Below, piece after piece: positions 52,389-60,687 of a DNA stretch of 64,000 nucleotides. Source of the DNA: Deltaproteobacteria bacterium (GTDB taxonomy: Bacteria; Myxococcota_A; UBA796; CAJQPC01); NCBI GenBank assembly GCA_016717595.1, contig JADKFE010000002.1, forward strand, positions 62,001 to 126,000. The letters are read 5' to 3'. The notes below the pieces were generated by a model. The model was not told the DNA's origin and ran no database searches. It worked only from the letters and a program-made list of their open reading frames with translations. Position 1 is the stretch's first letter, and each line of letters opens with the position of its first letter. Position numbers and translations under genes: made by a program.

Positions 52389-52967
52389 TTGGGGGAGCCC
52401 GCCGAGCCCGAGGACCGCACCCAGCGCATGCGTTGGTCGGACCTCTACAACCTCCCCGGCGCGCTCACCCTGTCGCGCCTGCCTTTGGCGTGGCTCTGCG
52501 CCCAACACAAGCACGACCGAGACGCCTTGGCGCTCGGTCTCTTCGTGTTTGTGCTCACCGACGTGCTCGACGGCCCCTTGGCCCGGCGCTGGGGCCTCAG
52601 CTCTCGGGCCGGGGTCTTCGCCGATGGTTGGCTCGACAAGTTCTTCTTGGTCGCCTTCGCCTGGTCGATCCTCGTCGGCGGCTTCGTGGAGGGGCACCAC
52701 CTGCTCGGCTGGTTCATCCGGGAGATCATTCAGGCCGTCATGGTGCCGTTCTTCTTCCGGCGACATGTCCAGGCTGAGGAGCCCCTGCGCCAGCCCAGCG
52801 CGGCGGGCAAAGCCACCACGATCATCGTCACCTTGGGCCTCTTCGCCGCCCTGGCGGGGCAGAGATCCTTGACCGACCTCTCGGCGATCTTCGCTGGGGT
52901 CTTGGGCGTGATCACCGCGGGGCAGTATCTCTGGCGAGAGACCCCGTGGGGGCGCGCGGACACTTGA
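52389..52967 (+). CDS. CDP-alcohol phosphatidyltransferase
   Basis: This encodes 192 residues from TTG 52389, supported by GACGGAG about eight bases upstream; an ATG at 52428 would also leave the domain whole. The full CDP-alcohol phosphotransferase motif DGx2ARx8Gx3Dx3D is present (DGPLARRW to GVFADGWLD, about residues 60-82). Five hydrophobic segments fit an inner-membrane enzyme that joins CDP-diacylglycerol to an alcohol such as glycerol phosphate (PgsA-like). The exact head group cannot be determined. Confidence 0.85.
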   Translation: MGEPAEPEDRTQRMRWSDLYNLPGALTLSRLPLAWLCAQHKHDRDALALGLFVFVLTDVLDGPLARRWGLSSRAGVFADGWLDKFFLVAFAWSILVGGFVEGHHLLGWFIREIIQAVMVPFFFRRHVQAEEPLRQPSAAGKATTIIVTLGLFAALAGQRSLTDLSAIFAGVLGVITAGQYLWRETPWGRADT

Positions 52968-53079
52968 TGGCCTGCGGCGGCGATAGATGGGCGCGTGGGG
53001 TGATGCCCCGGCGCCGAGCGGATAGTCAACAAAGTTTTGGCGGGCGCGGGAAGCGCGCGATGCTGGCCAGGAGCGACTC

Positions 53080-55194
53080 GTGAACAGCCAGGACCACCCG
53101 ATCATTCAGGAAGAAGAGCGGCTTCTGCGCGACGTGCGCACCTTGCTTATCGAGCGCCCCGTGCTCACCGGGGCGAGCGAGCACGACATCGTCGAGGAGC
53201 TTCACCGCCTTCGCACGGACATCGCCCAGGCCAAAGAAGAAGACAAGGGCTCGATGTTGCAGCAGTTTGACCAGCTCTCGGCCCTGCTCGGCCAGCTTCG
53301 GCGCGGGCGAAACCACGACGAGCTCGACCCGGACTGCCCCTACTTCGCCCACATCCGCCTGCGTGAGTCCGGCCGTGAGCGCGACATCTTCTTGGGCAAA
53401 GCCAGCCGCACCGACCACGGCCTGCGCATCATCGACTGGCGAAACGCCCCCATCGCCCAGCTCTTTTACCGCTACGCCGAGGGCGACGAGTACGCTGAAG
53501 AGCTCGCCGACCGCGTGGTGGAGGGTGAGCTGACGGTGCGCCGCACGCTCACCATCGCCGGGGGGCACCTCGAGCGCATCGACAGCCCCCAAGGCGTGTT
53601 CTTGCGTGACCACGCCGGCGACTGGGCCCGGCGCGTTCAAGACGACCCCAAGCTCGCCGGGGGCCAAGGCAGCGCGCTGCTCGCCCACCACCGCACCCAA
53701 GGCTACGACCGCCGCCTGGGCGAGCGGATGCGGGCCGAGCGCCGCCGCGAAGACAAACACCTCCCCGACATCGCCGCCCTGATTGACCCCGCGCAGTTTG
53801 AGCTGATCTCCGGCCCCGACTCCGGCCTCGTCGTCGTGCGCGGCGTGGCGGGCTCGGGCAAGACCACCGTGGCCCTGCACCGCGCGGCCTGGCTCAACTT
53901 CCAAGACCCCCAGCGGTTTGCGCCCGAGCGGATGATCGTCGTGGTCTGGGGCAAGGCCCTGCGCGACTACATCTCGAAGGTGCTCCCGGCCTTGGGGGTC
54001 GAGGGCGTCACGGCGGTGACCTGGGGCCAGTGGTCCCAAGAGCTGATGCGGCGGCACTTCCCGATGTTGCCCCGCAAGACGGCTGAAGACACCCCTGAAG
54101 TGGTGAGCCGCCTCAAGCTGCACCCGGGCCTTCTGCCCTTGATGCGCCGGGTGGTCGAGCAGAACACCGGGGCCCCCACGGCCCATGGTGTGCTCGACGA
54201 CTGGCTCTCGCTGTTTATGCGCCTGGAGAACCTGCGCGACAACCTCGCCGTCACCGCGCCCGGCGCCTTCTCCGACGTGGAGATCGAGCGCGCCTGGGCT
54301 TGGCTCTCCCGCCAACGCTACGCGCTGCAGGCCTGGATGGAGGGTGACCGCGAAGAGACGCTGGAGCTCGACGCTGAAGACGACGCGCTCTTGCTGCGTT
54401 TCTGGCAGCTCCGCGTCGGCCCTCTGCGCAACCGCTCCAAGCGCCCGCTGCGTTACACCCACATGATCGTCGATGAGGTGCAAGACCTCTCCCCGGTGGA
54501 GCTGGCGGTTCTCTTGGACACCCTCGACGACGCGCGCTGCGCCACCTTGGCCGGCGACACCCAGCAGCACATCCAGACCACGGCGGGCTTCTCGTCCTGG
54601 TCGGAGCTCCTCGACCACCTGTCCTTAGAGACCACCGAGGTCAACACCCTCAAGGTGAGCTACCGCTCCACCGAGCCCATCACGAGCTTCGCGCTGCAGG
54701 TGCTCGGGCCGCTCCGCGAGGACCACGTCCCGCCGCTCACCACCCGCGGCGGCGCCCCGGTGGAGCTGTTCCGCTTCACCGATCACGGCGGCTGCGTGGC
54801 GTTTCTGGGCGAGGCCCTGCGCGAGCTCGTCTCCAACGAGCCCTTGGCGTCTATCGCCGTGCTCACCGCGAACGAGGAGCTCTCCAAGATCTACGCCGAC
54901 GGCCTGGTGCTCGCTGAAGTGCCCGGCGTGCGCCTGGTTCACGACCAAGAGTTCGCCTTTAAGCCCGGGGTTGAGGTCACTGAGGTCAGCGAGGTCAAGG
55001 GCCTGGAGTTCGACTACGTCATCTTGGTCGAGGTCTCGGCGCGCTGTTACCCCGACGACTCCCACGCCCGGCGCCTGCTGCACGTCGGGGCCACCCGCGC
55101 CGTTCACCAGCTCTGGCTCACGTCCGTGGGCACGCCCTCGCCGATGCTCAACACCTCGGAGACGGGGGCGGTGGGCGAATCCTCGGCGGGTTAG
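53080..55194 (+). CDS. UvrD/HelD-like superfamily 1 helicase
   Basis: This encodes 704 residues from GTG 53080. An N-terminal region of 230 residues includes a coiled-coil-like stretch (IVEELHRLRTDIAQAKEE) and a HelD-type segment (IIDWRNAPIAQLFYRY). Helicase motifs follow: Walker A GVAGSGKTT (about residue 265), IVDEVQDLSP (motif II, about 465), ATLAGDTQQHI (motif III), VSYRSTEP (motif IV), and VKGLEFDYVILVE with HVGATRAVHQLWL (motifs V/VI). DWRxPxxxxFY is typical of HelD, which releases stalled RNA polymerase, so a role in transcription recycling is more likely than UvrD-type repair, though not proven. Its stop codon overlaps the convergent crotonase stop. Confidence 0.85.
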   Translation: MNSQDHPIIQEEERLLRDVRTLLIERPVLTGASEHDIVEELHRLRTDIAQAKEEDKGSMLQQFDQLSALLGQLRRGRNHDELDPDCPYFAHIRLRESGRERDIFLGKASRTDHGLRIIDWRNAPIAQLFYRYAEGDEYAEELADRVVEGELTVRRTLTIAGGHLERIDSPQGVFLRDHAGDWARRVQDDPKLAGGQGSALLAHHRTQGYDRRLGERMRAERRREDKHLPDIAALIDPAQFELISGPDSGLVVVRGVAGSGKTTVALHRAAWLNFQDPQRFAPERMIVVVWGKALRDYISKVLPALGVEGVTAVTWGQWSQELMRRHFPMLPRKTAEDTPEVVSRLKLHPGLLPLMRRVVEQNTGAPTAHGVLDDWLSLFMRLENLRDNLAVTAPGAFSDVEIERAWAWLSRQRYALQAWMEGDREETLELDAEDDALLLRFWQLRVGPLRNRSKRPLRYTHMIVDEVQDLSPVELAVLLDTLDDARCATLAGDTQQHIQTTAGFSSWSELLDHLSLETTEVNTLKVSYRSTEPITSFALQVLGPLREDHVPPLTTRGGAPVELFRFTDHGGCVAFLGEALRELVSNEPLASIAVLTANEELSKIYADGLVLAEVPGVRLVHDQEFAFKPGVEVTEVSEVKGLEFDYVILVEVSARCYPDDSHARRLLHVGATRAVHQLWLTSVGTPSPMLNTSETGAVGESSAG

Positions 55195-55943
55195 CCCGGC
55201 TCGCCTTTTTTGGCGCGGCTGAGCGTGTCCAAGAACGCCGTCTGGGTGATCGCGCGGTGCTGGGCGGCCAAGAAGTGCCCGAGCGCGTTCTCGTAGCTCG
55301 TCGAGTAGCTCTCGTTGAGCAGGCGGCGGGTGAGCTCGATGGCGACGCTGTGGTTGGGGCCCAAGGCGGCGATCATCTGGGCCTGGGCGGCGTCGAGGTC
55401 GTCGTTCACCGCGTCGAGGATGCCCATGAACCCCGCGTCTTGGGCGCCGATCACCGGGCTCGTGAGCGCGATTCGTTTGGCGTGGCCGAGGCCGACGTAC
55501 TTCGCCAGGCGGAAGGTGCCCATGCCGGGCAAGAAGCCGAGCTGCACCTCAGGGAGCTGGAACGTGGCCCGGGTGGTGCCCACGCGCAGGTCACACACCA
55601 AGGCGATCTGGAAGCCGCCGCCGACGGCCGGGCCGTCCACCAGCGCGATCGTCGCTTTGGGCAGGCGCTCTAAGCGGGTGCAGCACTTCTCCCAGCGGTT
55701 GAAGCCGTGGATGTCCAGGGCCTCTCTGGGGTTCCAGTCGCCGAAGTCCATGCCCTCGGAGAAGACGCCGCCGTCGCCCCGGAACACGACCACCCGGGCC
55801 TGGGAGGCGTCCTCCAGGTGATCACACACCGCGGTCAGCTCCTTGACCATCTGCACGTTGATGCGGTTGCCGCCGGGGCGTGAGAGGGTGACGGTGGCCA
55901 CGCCGTCGTGTTCGTCGTAGCGGAGGGTGCGCAGCTCGTTCAT
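55191..55943 (-). CDS. Enoyl-CoA hydratase/isomerase family protein
   Basis: This encodes 250 residues from ATG 55943, with AGGAG five bases upstream; the frame is open for 57 more codons across the palindromic element and is not coding there. Crotonase features: VVVFRGDGGVFSEGMDFGDW and ALVDGPAVGGGFQIALVCDLRVG for the oxyanion hole, then FQLPEVQLGFLPGMGTFRL with the first catalytic Glu. It is a second, distinct crotonase besides 32745-33575. Its TAA and the helicase TAG share the four bases TTAG at 55191-55194. Confidence 0.85.
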   Translation of the reverse strand: MNELRTLRYDEHDGVATVTLSRPGGNRINVQMVKELTAVCDHLEDASQARVVVFRGDGGVFSEGMDFGDWNPREALDIHGFNRWEKCCTRLERLPKATIALVDGPAVGGGFQIALVCDLRVGTTRATFQLPEVQLGFLPGMGTFRLAKYVGLGHAKRIALTSPVIGAQDAGFMGILDAVNDDLDAAQAQMIAALGPNHSVAIELTRRLLNESYSTSYENALGHFLAAQHRAITQTAFLDTLSRAKKGEPG

Positions 55944-55978
55944 AAGGGCTCCTCTGGGCGTCATGCTGCCGCGAGTAT

Positions 55979-56133
55979 ACAGCGGTGACCGTCGAGCTTG
56001 GCCCCAGATCGCGCCGAGAGACGGCGCCCGGTTGAGCCCGCCGAGCCGAGGCATGGGGGCGATGGGGTGAGGCGGGCTCGACCCGGCGTCGTATGGCAAG
56101 TGAGGTGGGGTCAAGCTCGACGGTCACCGCTGT
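55979..56133. repeat. 155-bp palindromic element with 27-bp inverted ends
   Basis: The left arm 55979-56005 (ACAGCGGTGACCGTCGAGC and on) and right arm 56107-56133 are inverted copies, 26 of 27 positions matching. The 101-bp interior holds further inverted pairs: GCGCCG/CGGCGC around AGAGA near 56013, and GTTGAGCCCGCC/GGCGGGCTCGAC with one mismatch. It lies between divergent genes (crotonase and DedA). Confidence 0.7.
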
Positions 56134-56191
56134 CGCCCTGCGAGCGCGAGCCCCATCGCTGGGATAATCGCCCCTGGCCCAGGAAGGAACC

Positions 56192-56854
<663 letters not shown>

Positions 56855-56872
56855 TCCAAAGGGGAAGTTGAC

Positions 56873-56910
56873 GGCTCCTTCACAACATCCACCCCGACAG
56901 TGAAGGAGCC
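56873..56910 (+). promoter_or_regulatory. Ribosome-binding-site-sequestering hairpin
   Basis: GGCTCCTTCAC (56873-56883) is perfectly complementary to GTGAAGGAGCC (56900-56910) with a 16-base loop. The right arm contains the whole AAGGAG Shine-Dalgarno (56903-56908) of the gene starting at ATG 56915, so the closed hairpin should block initiation. No known riboswitch or thermometer class is recognised. Confidence 0.6.
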
Positions 56911-56914
56911 CACC

Positions 56915-57208
56915 ATGCGACTCTCCATCGCCCTCTTCGGCCTCGTCTTGGCCTTCGCCGCTGGTCTCGGCGCGCAGCAGCTCATCCCCGCCGCCCAGGC
57001 TGAAGGTTCGTTCTCCAGCCGCTCTTACAACTGCGCGGCCTTCGTCGTGAAGGAGCACCGCTTCGACGACCGCACCCAGAGCTGGGTGTCCGCCGACAGC
57101 AAAGGCGACGGCATGCGCGCCACCCGGCTGCCCGGCGGCTGGACGCCCCTGGGCGCGAACTCCAGCGAGAACGGCACCGTCGTCACCGCCTGCGGCGCCT
57201 CGCTCTGA
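56915..57208 (+). CDS. Small secreted protein of unknown function
   Basis: This encodes 97 residues from ATG 56915, set by AAGGAG seven bases upstream. A signal peptide (SIALFGLVLAFAAGLGA, then AAQA-E) leaves a mature part of about 65 residues with two Cys (YNCAAFVVKEHRFDD and VVTACGASL), likely disulphide-bonded. RLPGGWTPLGANSS lies between. No family is recognised. The ribosome-binding site lies inside a perfect 11-bp hairpin, so translation is probably controlled. The bpX operon begins 61 bp downstream. Confidence 0.75.
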   Translation: MRLSIALFGLVLAFAAGLGAQQLIPAAQAEGSFSSRSYNCAAFVVKEHRFDDRTQSWVSADSKGDGMRATRLPGGWTPLGANSSENGTVVTACGASL

Positions 57209-57269
57209 GCCTCCCCGGCGCGCCGTGATACCCTCCCCAGCGTCGTGAACGGCTTGGGAGGTGTGTGTG

Positions 57270-58421
57270 GTGGTGGACAACGAGGCGGTCGCGGGCGCCG
57301 CGCTCCGGCTGCGGGCCGGGATTCAGGCGGCGAGCGCGGGCCTGGTCGAGCGGGAGGCGGTGGTTGAGCTGCTCATGCTCTGCGCCGTGGCGCGGGAGCA
57401 CCTGCTCGTCATCGGCCCGCCAGGCACCGCCAAGAGCCTCGCCATTCGCCGGGCCACCCAGGTGCTCGGCGGTCGGCTGTTTGAGTACATGCTCGGGCGT
57501 TTTACCGAGCCGCCGGAGCTCTTCGGCCCCATCGACCTCAACCGCCTGCGTGAGGGCGCCTTCGAGACGCGCACTGAAGGCATGTTGCCCGAGGCCGACA
57601 TCGCGTTTCTGGACGAGGTCTTCGCGGGCTCGACGGCCATCCTCAACAGCCTGCTCACCCTGCTCAACGAGCGGCGGTTTAAGCGGGGGCACACCGCCCT
57701 GATCTCGCCCCTGCGGGTGTGCGCCGGGGCGTCGAACAGCCTGCCGGAGCAGGGGGAGCTGGCGGCCTTCGCCGATCGGTTCTTGGTGCGGGTGTTCGCC
57801 CGGCCCATCTCCGACAGCCGCTTGGAGGAGCTTCTGGCCGAGGGCTGGGGCGCCTCGACGAGCGCGCTCACGCCGCTCTCTAGTCTGGCCGACCTCGACC
57901 TCGTCACCGCCGCCGCCGCCCAGGCCGACCTGGGCCCGATCCGCCCGGCCATCGCTGAGGCCGTGCGGGCGCTGCGGGCCGCCGGGGTTCACCTCTCCGA
58001 CCGCCGGGTGGTGAAGCTCCAGGGCCTCGTCGCCGCGGCGGGGGCCTTGGCCGGGCGGCAGACGCCTACGGACGCCGACCTCTGGCCCATCGTGTACGCG
58101 GTCCCCGATGAGGAGTCCCAGGCCGTGGCCCGTGAGGCCCTGCGCCCCTTGTTGAGCCGGGCCGAGAGCGGGAGCCTGCCCGTCGCCGCTGAGGAGGCCA
58201 GCGCCGGGCCCGCCGCCCGGGCCGCGAGGTTGGGCGCCGCGCTCAACGCCCTCTTGAGCGCCCCGGAGGAGCTGGGTGAGGCGAGCCAGCGCCGCGCCCG
58301 GCTCAAGGTCGAGGCGCTCTTGCGTGAGGTAGACGCCGGGTTCGCCGAGGCCGACCTGCCGCCGGAGCTCGCCGCGCTGCGGGTGAGCGCCCGGGCTTGG
58401 CTCCAGGCCCCCGCCCGGTGA
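57270..58421 (+). CDS. MoxR-type AAA+ ATPase (RavA-like) of a bpX ternary system
   Basis: This encodes 383 residues. Among several GTG codons I choose 57270 because GGAGGT ends seven bases before it; 57261 and 57273 are alternatives. Walker A is GPPGTAKS (residues 49-56) and Walker B FLDEVF (113-118, Asp115-Glu116). Between them is RFTEPPELFGPIDLNRLREG, the insertion-type segment shared with RavA and bpX-linked MoxR proteins. LNTLL-like LNSLLTLLNERRF and a sensor-1-type GASNSLPEQ follow. MoxR ATPases remodel partner complexes with the help of vWA proteins. It is the first gene of a four-gene operon in which each start overlaps the previous stop by 4 bp. Confidence 0.9.
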   Translation: MVDNEAVAGAALRLRAGIQAASAGLVEREAVVELLMLCAVAREHLLVIGPPGTAKSLAIRRATQVLGGRLFEYMLGRFTEPPELFGPIDLNRLREGAFETRTEGMLPEADIAFLDEVFAGSTAILNSLLTLLNERRFKRGHTALISPLRVCAGASNSLPEQGELAAFADRFLVRVFARPISDSRLEELLAEGWGASTSALTPLSSLADLDLVTAAAAQADLGPIRPAIAEAVRALRAAGVHLSDRRVVKLQGLVAAAGALAGRQTPTDADLWPIVYAVPDEESQAVAREALRPLLSRAESGSLPVAAEEASAGPAARAARLGAALNALLSAPEELGEASQRRARLKVEALLREVDAGFAEADLPPELAALRVSARAWLQAPAR

Positions 58422-58855
58422 GCCCGCCGACTCTGGCGCTGCACACTCTGCCGTGGCCACGCCGGGAGCCGCCGCTTGTTCCCCGGGGCGCGGTGGCCTT
58501 TGGGGACGCCGCCCGCCGCCTCGCCGCGCGTCTCTTGGAGGAGGAGGACGAGGCCCTCGCTGGCCTGGAGGGCGCCTGCGCCGAGGGGCTCATCGTCGTG
58601 CGTGGCCCTGAGAGCACGTTGCCGTGGGTAGACCGCGTGGTCTATTTCGGCGCCGAGCCCGAGGCCGCCGAGCTGTTTGTGCCCACAACCTTGGCCTGCC
58701 CGCTGCCCCCGGCCTTGACCCTGGCCGCCCTGCGCAGGGCCTCGGCCCAGCCCCAAGGCGCCTTGTTGGTGGTGCCCGACCCCCTGCGGGTGCTGCCGCT
58801 CTCGGCCTGCCGCGCTCTGCGACGCGCGGCCTTGGTCGCCTGGCTGGGCGCATGA
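58418..58855 (+). CDS. Small bpX-system protein (bpX5-like)
   Basis: This encodes 145 residues from GTG 58418, overlapping the MoxR stop (GTGA). It has alpha/beta character: ALHTLPWPRREPPLVPRGAVAFG near the start, then VRGPESTLPWVDRVVYFGAEP and LFVPTTLACPLPPAL in the middle, ending AALVAWLGA. The LPWVDGVxYxG and LLxPT..PxxP blocks recall the bpX5 family of MoxR-vWA-beta-propeller ternary systems, but I judge this from memory, not from a search. It has no catalytic motif and is probably a structural or recruiting subunit. The next gene overlaps its stop in an ATGA. Confidence 0.65.
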   Translation: MSPPTLALHTLPWPRREPPLVPRGAVAFGDAARRLAARLLEEEDEALAGLEGACAEGLIVVRGPESTLPWVDRVVYFGAEPEAAELFVPTTLACPLPPALTLAALRRASAQPQGALLVVPDPLRVLPLSACRALRRAALVAWLGA

Positions 58856-60687
58856 TCCCCAGCCTCGCCCCCTGGTCCCGCGAGCTCGACGGCCTCACGC
58901 CCAAGGCCGTGGCGCTGCTCGCCGTGGTGTTGCCCCGGGCCCAGCGCCTCATCGACGCCGCCGATGGCGCCGACGCCGCCCAGCACGGGGATCCCGACGG
59001 CCTCGACGGCCTGGCCCGCCGAGGGCCCTTTGAGCGCCTGCTGCTCTCGGAGTGGGCCTTGGCCGACGCGGTGCCCGAGGAGTTTCTGCGCCGGGCGGCC
59101 ATGAATGAGCTGCTGTTCACGAAGCAGGCCACCCGCGCTCAGGCCCCGCCGCCCCGCCGCCGGGTGCTGATCCTCGACGCCGGGCCGGGCAGCTTGGGGG
59201 CGCCGCGCCTCGTGCAGCTCGCCTTGGTGTTGGCCGCCGCGCGCCGGGCCCATGAGCGCGGGCAGGTCGTGGCCTTCGGCGGTATGGGCCGGGCTGAAGA
59301 CGGGCTCGTGGAGGGGCTCTCCGAGGCGTCGATCCGCGGGATGTTGTCTTGGCGCAGCCACCACGAGCCGCCCCAGGACGCCAACGTCCGCTGGGCCGCC
59401 GCCCTGGGAGACGCCGCCATCGACGGCCTCTGGGTGTGTGGGGACGGCGACTTCGCCCGGGCCGCGCCGCCGGGCTGGGCCACGGTGAGGGTGACCGAGC
59501 CCTTTGGGGAGCCCGACGCCTTGGTCGTGGAGCTGAGCCGGGGCGGCCGGGCGCTGGGCGGCGTGCGGCTGCCGATGCCCGACGCGGCGGAGCTCGCGGA
59601 GACCTTGGCGGATCCGTTCAAGAGCCCCAAGCTGGCCAAGCCGCCCGCGGCGCCCCCAAAAAAGCCAGAGGACGCGGGGCTCAGCCTCGATCCGCGCTTC
59701 TTACGCTTCGCCGCCTTGGGCGACTACCTCATCCTTCGCCGCGGCGACCGCCGGGTGACCGCGGTGTTGTTGCGCGGGCGCACGGCGTTCAAGAACCGGT
59801 CGAGCCATCGCCTCGACGTGCCCGCAGAGAGCGGCTTGCTGGCCGTGGGCTGGTTTCAGAAGCGGCTCGTGGGCGTGGTGATGCGGGACGACCGGCTGTG
59901 GGTGGTGGGCTGGACGAAGGGGGTGGTGCCGCCGATCGTGCTGCCGCCGGGGGTGCCGCGGCCGGCTCTGGCCAACCCTCACCTGCTGACGCCGAAGCTC
60001 GTGGGTGGGCAGGTCTCCCATCGAGGGCCGGAGCGGGCGCTGTACTTCCTCGACCAAGCGCACACCCTCTGGCGCCTGCGGCTCTCGGCGCCGTTCGGGC
60101 TGGAGCGCCATCGGGAGCGTGTGACCGATCTCAGCGAGAGCGCCGAGTTTGGTGTGGTCTACACGACAAAACAGAAGGTTCACTCCAGGGCCGAGCTGGC
60201 GGAGGGCTTCGTCAACGCCCTTGACCCAGACGGGCCTCCGCTGCAGCCGGCGCTGTCCTATGGGTTCATCCCGATGCTCGGCGGGGTGCCGCTCAGCCCA
60301 CGATGCCACGACATCCTTCACGCCGGGGGGCAGGTGCTTGAGCAGGTCGACGGCGGCGGCCTGACGCTGCGATACGTGACGGCGAGCCAGTCCTCTGCGC
60401 GGCCCATACGGCACGATCCGAACGAGTTGAGGATCGGCCTCACCGGCGACCCAAAACGAGAGATGGCGCTGGCCGTGCTCACCCGTCACCTCTACACAAA
60501 CACCCTGAGCCTCGTGACCACCCAGGGCCCCCGCGATCTCCTCCAGCTCAGCGGCGCCCCCAAAGCCATCACCCTCTCCCCCTCCCGCTTAGAGCTCGCC
60601 TGGATTGACCACGAGGGCCAGCTCGTCGTCTACGACTACAACAAAGACAAGGAGCTTCGCCGCTTTCACCCCTCGGAGCTGCCGTGA
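58852..60687 (+). CDS. vWA-like domain fused to a beta-propeller (bpX system core protein)
   Basis: This encodes 611 residues from ATG 58852 (the frame is open upstream, but the ATGA overlap sets the start). Residues 104-255 look like a vWA domain: RRRVLILDAGPGSLG, with MIDAS-like Asp109, but Gly at 111 and 113 where DxSxS has Ser, then VAFGGMG and DGLWVCGDGDF. Residues 275-611 are a run of strand pairs (FAALGDYLILRRGDRRVTAVLL, LLAVGWFQKRLVGVVMRDDRLWVVGW, ERALYFLDQAHTLWRL, LELAWIDHEGQLVVYDY), fitting a six-to-seven-blade beta-propeller. MoxR-vWA-bpX systems carry these parts; here two are fused. It would be the MoxR partner. Confidence 0.75.
   Translation: MIPSLAPWSRELDGLTPKAVALLAVVLPRAQRLIDAADGADAAQHGDPDGLDGLARRGPFERLLLSEWALADAVPEEFLRRAAMNELLFTKQATRAQAPPPRRRVLILDAGPGSLGAPRLVQLALVLAAARRAHERGQVVAFGGMGRAEDGLVEGLSEASIRGMLSWRSHHEPPQDANVRWAAALGDAAIDGLWVCGDGDFARAAPPGWATVRVTEPFGEPDALVVELSRGGRALGGVRLPMPDAAELAETLADPFKSPKLAKPPAAPPKKPEDAGLSLDPRFLRFAALGDYLILRRGDRRVTAVLLRGRTAFKNRSSHRLDVPAESGLLAVGWFQKRLVGVVMRDDRLWVVGWTKGVVPPIVLPPGVPRPALANPHLLTPKLVGGQVSHRGPERALYFLDQAHTLWRLRLSAPFGLERHRERVTDLSESAEFGVVYTTKQKVHSRAELAEGFVNALDPDGPPLQPALSYGFIPMLGGVPLSPRCHDILHAGGQVLEQVDGGGLTLRYVTASQSSARPIRHDPNELRIGLTGDPKREMALAVLTRHLYTNTLSLVTTQGPRDLLQLSGAPKAITLSPSRLELAWIDHEGQLVVYDYNKDKELRRFHPSELP

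Noticed and set aside
53026..54618. Minus-strand frame of 530 codons opposite the helicase
   Set aside because: The plus strand has all SF1 helicase motifs. The reverse frame is an Ala/Gly/Val/His-rich shadow without domains.
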